58,263 nt of DNA from Ignavibacteria bacterium (GCA_016873805.1 VGVZ01000022.1:1-58263), one strand, 5' to 3'. Numbered from the stretch's first letter, positions 44,121 to 52,787 are shown. Numbers and translations are program-made. Notes: generated by a model from the sequence alone, not told the origin.

Positions 44121-45559
44121 TCGATATTCTCCACGCCGCACTCTTTACCTATTTTGCGTTTTCCGTGGTGTATTTCATCGCGATCAACTTGGTGTACACC
44201 GTCCTGTTGCTCATTTCCTACCGCGAAGTTCAGTACTACATGAGGCACAATTCCTTCAGCGACTATCGTGTCATGGTCCAGTCGGAACTCGTTCCTCCCG
44301 TATCGATTCTCGCTCCGGCGTACAACGAAGAGGCCACTGTCGTTGAGAGCGTCAAGAGCCTATTGAAACTGAGCTACGGAAAATACGAGGTGGTCGTCAT
44401 CAACGATGGTTCCCGCGACAACACCTTGAAAGAACTTGTCGATGAGTTCGATCTCTTTGCGTCGAAGAAGTTGCACCAGGAAATGATTCGGGCCAAGAAG
44501 GTGCGGGGAATCTACAAGTCGGGACTCCCGCAATACCGGAATCTGATCGTCGTTGACAAGGAAAACGGAGGAAAGGCCGATGCCCTGAATGTGGGGATCA
44601 ATGTGTCGCAGTACGAATATGTGTGCGCCATTGATGCGGATTCCCTCCTCGAAGATGATGCGCTCATGAAGGTGATGAAGCCCTTCATGGAAGATGCTCG
44701 CGTGATTGCGACTGGAGGAATTGTCCGCATCGTCAACGGATGCGAGGTTGTGAATGGGCGGGTTGTTCGGGTGGGATTGTCACGAAAATTCCTGCCGGTC
44801 TTCCAGGTCATCGAGTACTTTCGAGCGTTTCTGTCCGGTCGGATGGCCTGGCATGGCTTGAACGGCTTGTTGATCATCTCCGGAGCATTCGGGATGTTCA
44901 AAAAGAGCGCCGCGATCGAGGCAGGGGGATATTATCCTGCGACCGTGGGAGAGGACATGGAACTTGTGGTCCGGATGCATCGAACGAAGCTGGAAAAGCG
45001 GGAAGAGTATCGCGTGGCATTTGTTCCCGATCCCGTCTGCTGGACAGAAGCACCGGAATCTCTGAATGGACTCGGGAAGCAACGCAATCGATGGCACCGC
45101 GGCCTCCTCGATACGCTCTCCATTCACTCTGATATGCTCCTCAATCGGCGCTACGGTGTCGTCGGCATGGCGGCCATGCCGTATTTCTTCTTCGTCGAAC
45201 TCCTGGGACCGGCTGTGGAATTCTTTGGTTACGTGGTTGTCGTTCTGCTCTTGCTCTTCGGACAGTTCAACTTGGATATGCTTGTCTTGTTCTTTATCGT
45301 TGCCGTCCTCTATGGCGTGATGTTTTCCGTCGGTGCCGTGCTTCTGGAGGAAGTTTCGTTCCGACGTTACCCCAAGCCAGGTGACCTCCTGCTGCTGCTC
45401 TTCATCGGCGTGGTCGAGAACTTCGGATATCGACAATTGACGGCATGGTGGCGCGTCAAAGGATTCATCGATTACTATCGGGGGAAAGAGGGATGGGGAA
45501 CGATCCAGCGAAAGGGATTCGGACCATCAACAAGCGGATCGCAACACGCGAAGAGGTGA
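44117..45559 (+). CDS. Processive family 2 glycosyltransferase
   Basis: The 480-aa membrane protein resembles BcsA/NodC-type polysaccharide synthases. An N-terminal hydrophobic region (about 6-35) precedes the GT-A domain: APAYNEEATVVESVKSLL, INDGSRDNT, the metal-binding DAD in CAIDADSLLEDD, acceptor-site GED and the Q-x2-R-W motif in KQRNRWHRG. Four or so C-terminal helices follow. No PilZ domain is present. The sugar and product are unknown. It overlaps the HEAT gene by 4 nt and ends 2 nt before an opposing tRNA-Ser gene. Confidence 0.92.
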   Translation: MIDILHAALFTYFAFSVVYFIAINLVYTVLLLISYREVQYYMRHNSFSDYRVMVQSELVPPVSILAPAYNEEATVVESVKSLLKLSYGKYEVVVINDGSRDNTLKELVDEFDLFASKKLHQEMIRAKKVRGIYKSGLPQYRNLIVVDKENGGKADALNVGINVSQYEYVCAIDADSLLEDDALMKVMKPFMEDARVIATGGIVRIVNGCEVVNGRVVRVGLSRKFLPVFQVIEYFRAFLSGRMAWHGLNGLLIISGAFGMFKKSAAIEAGGYYPATVGEDMELVVRMHRTKLEKREEYRVAFVPDPVCWTEAPESLNGLGKQRNRWHRGLLDTLSIHSDMLLNRRYGVVGMAAMPYFFFVELLGPAVEFFGYVVVVLLLLFGQFNLDMLVLFFIVAVLYGVMFSVGAVLLEEVSFRRYPKPGDLLLLLFIGVVENFGYRQLTAWWRVKGFIDYYRGKEGWGTIQRKGFGPSTSGSQHAKR

Positions 45560-45561
45560 AG

Positions 45562-45648
45562 CGGAAGGGGAGGGATTCGAACCCTCGATGGCCCGGAGGC
45601 CATTCCGGTTTTCGAGACCGGCCGATTCAACCACTCTCGCACCCTTCC
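45562..45648 (-). tRNA. tRNA-Ser (CGA)
   Basis: 87-nt class II tRNA on the minus strand. Acceptor GGAAGGG pairs with CCCTTCC; anticodon stem CCGGT/ACCGG with loop CTCGAAA gives CGA; variable arm TGGCC-TCCGG-GCCA; T-arm GAGGG-TTCGAAT-CCCTC. Confidence 0.95.
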
Positions 45649-45770
45649 TGATCACAACGCTCCACCAATATACCGAAACCGTCTGCAATTTCAAAGTTTC
45701 CGGACGCATGTCGCTCCCGTGAAACTCTTCTCATCCATCTCGTGTTTGAGCATGTGTCATTCTCACTTCC

Positions 45771-45799
45771 TTGACATTCCTCGGTCGATTGGATATATT
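45771..45799 (+). promoter_or_regulatory. Consensus promoter for the PerR-like gene
   Basis: TTGACA (45771-45776), 17-nt spacer, TATATT (45794-45799), 28 nt before the ATG at 45828. No clear Fur/PerR palindrome was found around it. Confidence 0.8.
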
Positions 45800-45827
45800 G
45801 ACTTCAAGTAATGCAAGCAGGAACGTG

Positions 45828-46223
45828 ATGCAAGAGCCGAACACCAAGCGAAGCAGGCAACGCGAAAAAATCTTCCAGGTCCTCCGGCGCACTCGTTCCC
45901 ATCCGACGGCCGAATGGATCTTCAAAGAAGTCAGGCAGGACGTTCCAAAGATCTCGCTAGGAACAGTCTATCGCAATCTCTCCGTCTTGCGGCGACAGGG
46001 GAGAATCCTTGAGCTCGATTTTGGCGAGGGTATCCGACGATACGATGCGGTTATTCAACCGCACTATCACTTTGTATGCTCACGTTGCGGCTCGGTCTGC
46101 GATATCGACGTGCCGCCGCTGAACGTCGTAACGGAGCAGGCCCGAACAGTGATACCCGGAATTGTGGATTCCCACCGCCTGGACTACATCGGGACCTGCA
46201 ACACCTGCCTCGAACATTCCTAG
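45828..46223 (+). CDS. Fur/PerR-family metalloregulator
   Basis: DNA-binding repressor (131 aa). ATG 45828 is chosen for AGGA 5 nt upstream; the longer frame overlaps the promoter. Winged-helix part with HPTAEWIFKEVRQDV and SLGTVYRNLSVLRRQG; regulatory metal region HYHFVCSRCGSVCDID; structural zinc CxxC pairs (CSRC and CNTC). The immediate neighbours are two peroxiredoxins, which suggests a PerR-like peroxide sensor rather than Fur, but the Asp that separates PerR from Fur was not assigned. Confidence 0.88.
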   Translation: MQEPNTKRSRQREKIFQVLRRTRSHPTAEWIFKEVRQDVPKISLGTVYRNLSVLRRQGRILELDFGEGIRRYDAVIQPHYHFVCSRCGSVCDIDVPPLNVVTEQARTVIPGIVDSHRLDYIGTCNTCLEHS

Positions 46224-46399
46224 CCAGCGCGGCTACCGGGGGGGAGCGGTTCGATCGATTCTCCCCTGAATCCTCTGGCACTTCGCCCTACGAATGATGA
46301 ACGAGTCCGCCAACATCTATCATGTTGGGGGCCGATTGTCCAATACTCCGGATACGACACAACATCATCACACATACTCAATTTCACTGAGGAGGATCT

Positions 46400-46864
46400 A
46401 TGGCTATCAGAGTTGGAGACAAAGCGCCCGATTTCACTCTGTTTGATACGGAAAAGCAATCGAAATCCCTGAAAGATTTTGCCGGCAAGACGACAGTTGT
46501 CGCATTCTTTCCAGGCGCGTTTACCGGAGTCTGCACGAAAGAAATGTGTGCCTTCCGGGATTCGCTGGCAAGATTCAATGAGTTGAAATCAGGTGTCGTC
46601 GCGATCAGTGTTGATGCCCCGTTCTCAAACAAGGCCTTCGCAGCCCAAAACGATCTGAAGTTCCCGATTCTGTCAGACTATGAGCGGACAGTCTCAAAGG
46701 CGTATTGCGGTGTGCACGAGGATTTTGCCGGCCTGAAAGGGTATACGGCCGCCAAACGCTCCATCTTCGTCGTGGATGAACAGGGAACCATCAAGTACGC
46801 ATGGATCTCTGAGAATCCTGGTGTGGAGCCGAACTATGATGAGATCCTGAAAGCGGTGAGCTAG
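46400..46864 (+). CDS. Peroxiredoxin (AhpC/TSA family)
   Basis: Thiol peroxidase (154 aa). Thioredoxin fold with the peroxidatic Cys in PGAFTGVCTKEMCAFRD (PxxxT/S-xx-C form) and a second Cys four residues later; another Cys occurs in KAYCGV. Start ATG 46400 has GAGGAGG upstream with good spacing, so strong translation is expected. It is followed 10 nt later by a BCP-type enzyme and preceded by the PerR-like gene, consistent with peroxide defence. Confidence 0.93.
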   Translation: MAIRVGDKAPDFTLFDTEKQSKSLKDFAGKTTVVAFFPGAFTGVCTKEMCAFRDSLARFNELKSGVVAISVDAPFSNKAFAAQNDLKFPILSDYERTVSKAYCGVHEDFAGLKGYTAAKRSIFVVDEQGTIKYAWISENPGVEPNYDEILKAVS

Positions 46865-46874
46865 GCCCATCCCG

Positions 46875-47339
46875 ATGATCACGGTAGGACAAAAGGCGCC
46901 GGACTTTTCCCTCCCGGCAGGTGATGGTACGAACATTCGTCTCCGGGACTTCAAGGGAAAAAGCGTTGTGGTGTTCTTCTACCCGAAAGACAACACCCCT
47001 GGATGCACCCGAGAGGCGTGCGATTTTCGCGACAACTTCGCCCGTTTGAAAAAGCTCGGTGTGGTCGTCATCGGAATAAGTCCGGATAGCCCCACCTCGC
47101 ACCGCGCATTTGCGAACAAGCACAAACTCCCGTTTCTCCTTCTCAGCGATGAAGGAAAAGAGGTGGCGAAGGCGTTTGGGGTGTGGAAGAAGAAGAAACT
47201 CTATGGGAGAGAATTCATGGGAATCGTTCGGACGACATTTCTGATCGATCCGCGCGGGACGATTGTCCGGAGATTTGACAATGTCCGCGTCGCGAGACAT
47301 GTCGACCAACTGATCGAGTCTCTGAAGCACGGAGGATAA
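46875..47339 (+). CDS. bcp: Thioredoxin-dependent thiol peroxidase, BCP type
   Basis: Peroxiredoxin Q/BCP enzyme (154 aa) that reduces H2O2 and organic peroxides. Peroxidatic Cys in DNTPGCTREACDFRDNF with the resolving Cys five residues on, typical of BCP. Closing strand region VRTTFLIDPRGTIVR is normal. It lies 10 nt after the first peroxiredoxin and 6 nt before the pterin operon, so transcripts may continue into it. Confidence 0.95.
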   Translation: MITVGQKAPDFSLPAGDGTNIRLRDFKGKSVVVFFYPKDNTPGCTREACDFRDNFARLKKLGVVVIGISPDSPTSHRAFANKHKLPFLLLSDEGKEVAKAFGVWKKKKLYGREFMGIVRTTFLIDPRGTIVRRFDNVRVARHVDQLIESLKHGG

Positions 47340-47345
47340 TTCAGA

Positions 47346-47753
47346 ATGGTCTATGTGACCCGGCGGGCGACGTTTAGCGCTTCTCACCGACTCTTCAATC
47401 CCGCTCTCAGCGACGAAGAAAACGAGAAGCTCTACGACAAGTGCGCCAATCCGCGCGGCCACGGGCATAACTATGTCTTGGAAGTGACGGTCGCAGGAAA
47501 GCAGTCTGAGAGATCAGGGTATGTGATCGACCTTAAGATTCTGAAACAAATACTCGAAACGGAGATCATTCGGAAGGTAGATCACAAGCATCTCAATGAG
47601 GACGTTGATTTCCTCAAGGGTGTCATCCCCACGACGGAAAATCTCGCGCGGGAGTTCTGGAAGATTCTCGAACCCAAAATCCCTGTGGGGACACTATGTT
47701 CGATCCGGTTGAGCGAGACGGAGAATAATTCGGTAGAATATCGAGGTGAATAA
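47346..47753 (+). CDS. 6-pyruvoyl-tetrahydropterin / 6-carboxytetrahydropterin synthase family (QueD-like)
   Basis: The 135-aa protein has zinc ligands in FSASHRL and RGHGHNY, catalytic Cys in [12 protein letters not shown], and a terminal Glu in [11 protein letters not shown]. It acts on 7,8-dihydroneopterin triphosphate, the product of the adjacent FolE. The PTPS (biopterin) and QueD (queuosine) branches are hard to tell apart. Linkage with folE and two short-chain dehydrogenases, rather than queC/queE, favours a tetrahydrobiopterin-type pathway. Confidence 0.9.
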   Translation: MVYVTRRATFSASHRLFNPALSDEENEKLYDKCANPRGHGHNYVLEVTVAGKQSERSGYVIDLKILKQILETEIIRKVDHKHLNEDVDFLKGVIPTTENLAREFWKILEPKIPVGTLCSIRLSETENNSVEYRGE

Positions 47754-47757
47754 GTCT

Positions 47758-48336
47758 ATGACAAAGGTGCAGTCGAATGAAAACATTCGCGACGTCGTGA
47801 AGGAACTTCTCCGATACGTTGGGGAAGACCCATCGAGGGAGGGATTGCGCGCCACCCCTGATCGAGTTGCTCGAATGTATCAATTCCTTACGCAGGGATA
47901 TCGCCAAGACATCAAGAGCATCCTCAACGGTGCCGTCTTCAGGGAAAAGTACAATGAGATGGTGATCGTCAAGGAAATCGATTTCTTCAGCCTCTGTGAG
48001 CATCATTTGTTGCCTTTTTTCGGGAAATGTCATGTCGCGTACATTCCCAAGGGACGAATTCTGGGGCTGAGCAAGCTTCCACGCATCGTCGAGGTCTTCG
48101 CACGACGGTTGCAGGTTCAGGAACGTCTGACACAGGAGATTGCCGATACGCTCTACGAATGCCTCAAACCGGAGGGCGTCGCGGTGGTTGTCGAGGCACA
48201 GCATCTCTGCATGATGATGCGGGGCGTCGAGAAGCAAAACTCGATCGCTACGACAAGCGCCATGTTGGGAATCTTTCGGAGCGACGTCAAGACGAGAAGC
48301 GAGTTTCTCACGTTGATCGGTCGGAAGCTGTCATGA
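47758..48336 (+). CDS. folE: GTP cyclohydrolase I
   Basis: Opens GTP to 7,8-dihydroneopterin triphosphate, entry to folate and pterin synthesis. ATG 47758 (192 aa) is preferred over GTG 47746 because GAGGTG lies upstream at a usable distance. Zinc-site Cys/His are in [15 protein letters not shown] and [10 protein letters not shown]; also present is [19 protein letters not shown]. Its stop overlaps the next gene by ATGA. Confidence 0.97.
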   Translation: MTKVQSNENIRDVVKELLRYVGEDPSREGLRATPDRVARMYQFLTQGYRQDIKSILNGAVFREKYNEMVIVKEIDFFSLCEHHLLPFFGKCHVAYIPKGRILGLSKLPRIVEVFARRLQVQERLTQEIADTLYECLKPEGVAVVVEAQHLCMMMRGVEKQNSIATTSAMLGIFRSDVKTRSEFLTLIGRKLS

Positions 48337-49064
48337 TTGCCAAGGGGAATCGACCTCGAATCGTCGTGGTGACCGGTGCGAGTGCTGGCATTGGTCGCGC
48401 GCTGGCGGAATGCTTTGCCCGCGGCGGCGACAGCGTTGTTGCGATCGCTCGCTCCAACGCGAAGCTCGACACGTTGATCAGAAAACTGATGTCCGCGGGG
48501 CGTGACGGTACGGCATATGTGTGTGATCTCCGAGACGAGGAGGCCGTCGAAAGGACATTCAGGTCCATTCAACGTCGCGTTGGCCCGATTGATATTCTCA
48601 TCAACAATGCCGGTGTGACGCGATTCAAGAGCTTTTCCGAAACCTCCCTCCGCGATTTCGAAGAAATCCTTGAGACGAATTTGCGGGCGCTCTTCCTCAC
48701 GACAAAAGCGGTGTTGCCGGTGTTCTTGAAAAGGAAGAGGGGGCACATCATCAACGTGCTTTCTTTCGCTGCAAAAAAGACGTATGTCAACTCAAGTGTC
48801 TATGCGGGATCGAAGAGCGGGGCCGCGGCGATGATGGATGCATTGAGGGAAGAGGTCCGTTCGCGGGGAATACAGGTGATGAACGTGTATCCGGGGGCCG
48901 TCCTTACGCGCATGTGGCCTCGAAAGATTCGACACTCGCATGCTGCGCGAATGATCGATCCGAGGATTATTGCCGGAGCAGTGTTCGAGGCGACGAAGCT
49001 GCCTTCGTCGGCCACGATAGAGGAGCTCGTCATTCGTCCCGAACGAGGAGACGTGAACGCATGA
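48333..49064 (+). CDS. Short-chain dehydrogenase/reductase 1 (sepiapterin-reductase candidate)
   Basis: NAD(P)-dependent reductase, 243 aa. Rossmann motif [19 protein letters not shown] in [11 protein letters not shown], catalytic Ser in VLSFAAKK and Tyr-x3-Lys in SVYAGSKSG. Overlaps folE by ATGA and the next SDR by ATGA, so it is probably translated with them. Operon position after PTPS and FolE makes reduction of a 6-pyruvoyl or sepiapterin intermediate plausible; a fatty-acid or sugar substrate cannot be excluded. Confidence 0.85.
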   Translation: MIAKGNRPRIVVVTGASAGIGRALAECFARGGDSVVAIARSNAKLDTLIRKLMSAGRDGTAYVCDLRDEEAVERTFRSIQRRVGPIDILINNAGVTRFKSFSETSLRDFEEILETNLRALFLTTKAVLPVFLKRKRGHIINVLSFAAKKTYVNSSVYAGSKSGAAAMMDALREEVRSRGIQVMNVYPGAVLTRMWPRKIRHSHAARMIDPRIIAGAVFEATKLPSSATIEELVIRPERGDVNA

Positions 49065-49771
49065 ATCTCAAGAAATCAATATCAGTCGTGACGGGTGCCG
49101 GAAGAGGAATCGGCCGGTCGGTCGCGCTGGAATTGGCGAAGGCAGGTTCGACGGTGATCCTTGTTGCCCGGACGGAAAGAGAATTGCGCAATCTCCAACG
49201 AGAGATCGAAGCCTCGGGTGGAAAAGCCGAGACCCGGGTGGCTGACATCACGGATGACACGCGCGTCCGTGAGCTGTTCGGATACGTGAAGGAAACGCAC
49301 GGGCGACTCGATGTACTGATCAATAACGCGGGAATCGGGCGATTTGCTCCGGTTCGGAATCTGGAGCTAAGCGATTTCGACGCCATGTGGAATCTCAACG
49401 TACGGGCGCTTGCGCTGTGCAGCCAGGGCGCCGTGCAGATCATGGAGCCCCAGAACAGCGGTATCATTGTGCAGGTCGCCTCGTTGGCCGGGAAGAACGC
49501 GTTCGTGAATGGAGCGGCCTATGCCGCAACGAAGTGGGCAGTCCTCGGATTCTCGAAGTGCTTGATGCTCGAGGTCCGGGAGCACAATATCAAGGTGATC
49601 GTTGTGTGTCCGGGTTCGGTCGACACCGGCTTTTCGGTTCGCACGCGGGAATCATCGCGGGAAAAAATACTCTCACCAAAGGATGTGGCTGATACGATCA
49701 TGGCTGCACTGCGATTGCCTCCCCAGGCGATGATGAGTGAAATCGATTTGCGACCGACGAATCCAAAATAG
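49061..49771 (+). CDS. Short-chain dehydrogenase/reductase 2
   Basis: Second SDR of the operon, 236 aa, similar in size but clearly divergent from the first. VVTGAGRGIGRSVA, VLINNAGIGRF, QVASLAGKNAF with the catalytic Ser, AAYAATKWAV with Tyr and Lys, and VCPGSVDTGF. Overlaps the first SDR by ATGA. Two reductases in a row after PTPS/FolE would fit the two-step reduction of 6-pyruvoyltetrahydropterin to a tetrahydrobiopterin; this is an inference. Confidence 0.85.
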   Translation: MNLKKSISVVTGAGRGIGRSVALELAKAGSTVILVARTERELRNLQREIEASGGKAETRVADITDDTRVRELFGYVKETHGRLDVLINNAGIGRFAPVRNLELSDFDAMWNLNVRALALCSQGAVQIMEPQNSGIIVQVASLAGKNAFVNGAAYAATKWAVLGFSKCLMLEVREHNIKVIVVCPGSVDTGFSVRTRESSREKILSPKDVADTIMAALRLPPQAMMSEIDLRPTNPK

Positions 49772-49839
49772 GTGGGCGCTGTCTCTCCCCGCGCGACGGA
49801 CACCACGTACGCAACACAGAAGCCGCTGGTACCGGAAAT

Positions 49840-50047
49840 GAAAAAAGGGGCTGTCTCAAAAGATCGCCCAGAGTCACAGTGAGCGACGTCGAACTGTGAC
49901 ATTAGAGCGAAATCGTGGCTTCGACGGAGTCTAGCCCGCCGCATACTTCGACTCCGCTTCCCGAAGGGACCCCTTTGGGGCACTATGACGGCGGGCCTCA
50001 GCCTGACGATTTCGCTCTAAGGAGGACTTCTGAGACGGCCCTTTTCT
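49840..50047. repeat. Long fold-back element with terminal inverted repeats (MITE-like)
   Basis: About 208 bp. Ends are imperfect inverted repeats: AAGGGGCTGTCTCAAAAG on the left and CTTCTGAGACGGCCCTTTT on the right. Inside, TTAGAGCGAAATCGT (49892-49906) pairs perfectly with ACGATTTCGCTCTAA (50006-50020), GCCCGCCG (49934-49941) with CGGCGGGC, and TCACAG with CTGTGA. There is no coding frame. It could be a non-autonomous transposable element or a structured RNA. It fills most of the 304-bp gap between the SDR and Spy-like genes. Confidence 0.72.
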
Positions 50048-50075
50048 CTTGTTTGTCCTGATCTTTGCGAAAGGA

Positions 50076-50576
50076 CTACCAAGGCGTTGGTTGATGCATC
50101 CGCATCCGTAGTCGCATTCCATCTCTCATGCCACGTTGCATCATCATCCCTCCACGCTGTTGTCTCACCTTTCCTGCTGCAAGGGCCTTCTTCCAGACCT
50201 TCTGCTGATCCGGGGTGAGCGTCTTGTTTACGGCGAACCAGTGGTTGATTCTCTGCTGTCGCATTTGCGCGTCGATCTGGGAGATTTCCGCGAGCTTCTT
50301 GTCGACAGCCCCCTTGTCCGGTGCGTCTGCGCGGAGCAGCTCCCGTAATTCGATACCCAGCGTCGACTTCTTGGCGCGGAGTGCGATCATCTGTTTTTGG
50401 GAATCATCGCGCAACTTCTGAAATTCCTTCATCTGAGCATCTGTGAGGTTAAGTTCGTTCACGAAGTTCATGATGCGTTGACCCCCCATCGGTGGCTGCA
50501 TCGCTCTCCGGGGTTGGGCAATCGTTGCGGCACTGATCACGCAGGCCAACAGGGTCAAGAGGAATAGTCTGGTCAT
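50076..50576 (-). CDS. Spy/CpxP-like periplasmic protein
   Basis: The 166-aa protein has a signal peptide (MTRLFLLTLLACVISAATIA) and a helical mature part with two LTxxQ motifs (NLTDAQMKEF and TLTPDQQKVW), the hallmark of Spy/CpxP/ZraP-type stress chaperones and metal sensors. The C-terminus is rich in Met and Arg, unusual and possibly metal- or RNA/DNA-binding. It is divergent from the TPR lipoprotein gene. ATG 50576 gives the normal signal peptide; the longer frame is unlikely. Confidence 0.82.
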   Translation of the reverse strand: MTRLFLLTLLACVISAATIAQPRRAMQPPMGGQRIMNFVNELNLTDAQMKEFQKLRDDSQKQMIALRAKKSTLGIELRELLRADAPDKGAVDKKLAEISQIDAQMRQQRINHWFAVNKTLTPDQQKVWKKALAAGKVRQQRGGMMMQRGMRDGMRLRMRMHQPTPW

Positions 50577-50690
50577 GATGGTTTTTCTCCTTGATTGCAG
50601 AATTGATTTCGTTGGTTCTAACGTGCTTTTGATGTCTGGCGTGTGCAATGGGTTTAATCACGCGGCGGATTCTCTTCGCTGCGAGTCGGC

Positions 50691-50719
50691 TTGATGCTGA
50701 AGGGCTTCTTTGGTATATT
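50691..50719 (+). promoter_or_regulatory. Promoter of the TPR lipoprotein gene
   Basis: TTGATG (50691-50696), 17-nt spacer, TATATT (50714-50719). The expected start lies at or within one or two bases of the ATG at 50726, predicting a leaderless mRNA. Confidence 0.65.
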
Positions 50720-50725
50720 TGCGAC

Positions 50726-52780
50726 ATGGGAGATACCTTCAAAACGATCGGAATTGCGATTCTTTTGCTGATGTTCCTCGTGTCGGGGTGCACGCTGCTG
50801 TCTCCCGTGGGAGCAGTCATCAGTTCCGCCTATGAGAACACAGTGTCGTATTTCAATGCCTACTACAACGCAAGTAAATTGTTCCACGAGGCGGAGGAGG
50901 AGATTCTCGCGCGTTCCCTGGCTCAGCAGGACTTCTTGCAGGGAGAGCGGAGCGCACGATCGACCATTCCTCCTTCAGCCCGACAGAAACTAAATCTCGT
51001 TGTCGACAAATGTTCGAACATCCTCTCGTTTCATCCGCAAAGCGCGCTTGTGGACGACGCCCTGATGCTGATTGGGAAGTCGTACTACTACATGGGCGAA
51101 TACGCGAAAGCAGAAAGAAAATTCACCGAACTTCTGGCTCAGTTTCCCGAAAGCGCATTTGTCCTTGAGAGTCAGCTCTGGCTCGTCAAATCTTCACTTC
51201 ATCTCGCGAATGCTGACCAGTCTGTTGAAATTGCCAGGCGTCTTGTCGCCTCTGCTTTGGAAGATGAGGAGGAAGCGATTGCCGGGCAGGCGTATGTTCT
51301 CCTCGGTGACCACTATGAAAATGCGGGGAACGCCCGAGCGGCGATCGATCACTATACCAGTGCGCTCCCGTTGATGTCGGAGCCGATCGATCAGGCGATC
51401 ACGACGATGAAGATCGGAAAGCTATGGCTCACGTTGGGCGACAGCCGAAATGCCCTTGACGCTCTCAAGCGCGCGCGTGGCCTGACGTCAGATTCACGTC
51501 TGCTGTCACAGAGCGGACTCCTGGCGATACGCGTGACTCGTGAGCTAGGTCAGTATGCGGAATCCCTCGAGTTCTGCAATCTCATGTTGAAGGATTTTCG
51601 GGTTCTCGACTACGCGAGGGAAATCAAGCTCGAAAAGGCCTCGACCTTGGTCGAAATGAAGCGAACGGAGGAGGCGCTCGAATTGCTCGCTACCGTCGAC
51701 ACGTCATCCGTGAGATCGGAATTCAGCACGCGTGCGGCCTTCGCCGCCGGTCAGCTTCACGAAAAGCACCTCCGCGATTATCATAGTGCCGCGGCCTCTT
51801 ATGCCAGAGCGGCACAGTTCAATCTTCCTTCCATCGCACCACAAGCCCAGGCACGTCTTCAAGCCATCACTCGGTATTTCGATTATGTGCGTCAACATAC
51901 CGTCAACGATTCGCTGCTTGCCCTCCCGGACACCATAGTGGTTCCGTTGGACAGCATGTTGATTGTGACGACACCACTGGCCGGAGGGACAGATTCCACG
52001 CAGGAAGCTGTCAAGGTCGATACGCTCTGGAATCGCGTCGTAGTCATCAACCATGATTCTCTGAAAGCCGCGCAGACCAACATCTCGAATCAACTCGGAG
52101 AACTATTCTATTCGGATCTCGACGATCCCGACTCGGCGCTGATCTGGTATAGCCGAGCCCTGAGTGCGAGTCCGGATTCGCTGCAGCTGCCGAGAGCGAT
52201 ATTCGTCGTGGCGGAGTTGCGCCCGCGCGATTCTACGGTAGCCATGGATTATTCCGCCAAGCTTTATCGTTCGCTACTCGCGCGGTTTCCGAATTCATCG
52301 TATGCCGCAATCGCCAAGCAGCGGCTGGGGATTCCCGTTGAGAATCCATCCGAGGATCCGGCGAGCGACATCTACGCGAATGCCGAACGCAAGCTGGACG
52401 AGGGCCTCCTTCGCGATGCCGTGCGGGAATTTCGAGAACTCATTCGCCAGTTTCCCGATTCTCCCCTCGCCGCGCAGAGCGCGTACGCGATCGGCTGGAT
52501 CTTCGAGCACAAACTCTCCCAACCCGATAGCGCGATCGCGAACTACAAGAGAGTTGTCGATCGGTATGGGGAATCACCCTTTTCCGCCCTTGTTCGCCCC
52601 CGCATAGGACTGGCGGTTGCGCCCGTAGAAGAGACAAGGCAGAATGTCCCGGAGGGCGTGCCGTTGGATGATGAGCCGCGCGGGCGCCCTGGCATCCCCG
52701 CTTCTCCGCAGAAAGAGGATGTGGGACCTGATTCACGAAGGGAGAGGGCGGCGACCCAAAAGAAGAATATCAAAGACTAG
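50726..52780 (+). CDS. TPR-repeat lipoprotein, SprE/PorW-like
   Basis: The 684-aa protein has a lipobox (LVSGC, Cys about residue 22) and then many tetratricopeptide-like helical pairs. Early sequence NTVSYFNAYYNASKLFHEAE resembles the N-terminal region of SprE/PorW, a lipoprotein of the type IX secretion/gliding apparatus. TPR cores include ALMLIGKSYYYMGEYAKAER and a C-terminal pair with DAVREFRELIRQFPDSPLAA. The role could equally be in outer-membrane assembly (YfiO/CpoB-like). A Lys/Arg-rich tail ends the protein. pyrK follows 7 nt later. Confidence 0.8.
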   Translation: MGDTFKTIGIAILLLMFLVSGCTLLSPVGAVISSAYENTVSYFNAYYNASKLFHEAEEEILARSLAQQDFLQGERSARSTIPPSARQKLNLVVDKCSNILSFHPQSALVDDALMLIGKSYYYMGEYAKAERKFTELLAQFPESAFVLESQLWLVKSSLHLANADQSVEIARRLVASALEDEEEAIAGQAYVLLGDHYENAGNARAAIDHYTSALPLMSEPIDQAITTMKIGKLWLTLGDSRNALDALKRARGLTSDSRLLSQSGLLAIRVTRELGQYAESLEFCNLMLKDFRVLDYAREIKLEKASTLVEMKRTEEALELLATVDTSSVRSEFSTRAAFAAGQLHEKHLRDYHSAAASYARAAQFNLPSIAPQAQARLQAITRYFDYVRQHTVNDSLLALPDTIVVPLDSMLIVTTPLAGGTDSTQEAVKVDTLWNRVVVINHDSLKAAQTNISNQLGELFYSDLDDPDSALIWYSRALSASPDSLQLPRAIFVVAELRPRDSTVAMDYSAKLYRSLLARFPNSSYAAIAKQRLGIPVENPSEDPASDIYANAERKLDEGLLRDAVREFRELIRQFPDSPLAAQSAYAIGWIFEHKLSQPDSAIANYKRVVDRYGESPFSALVRPRIGLAVAPVEETRQNVPEGVPLDDEPRGRPGIPASPQKEDVGPDSRRERAATQKKNIKD

Positions 52781-52787
52781 AGGGTGC

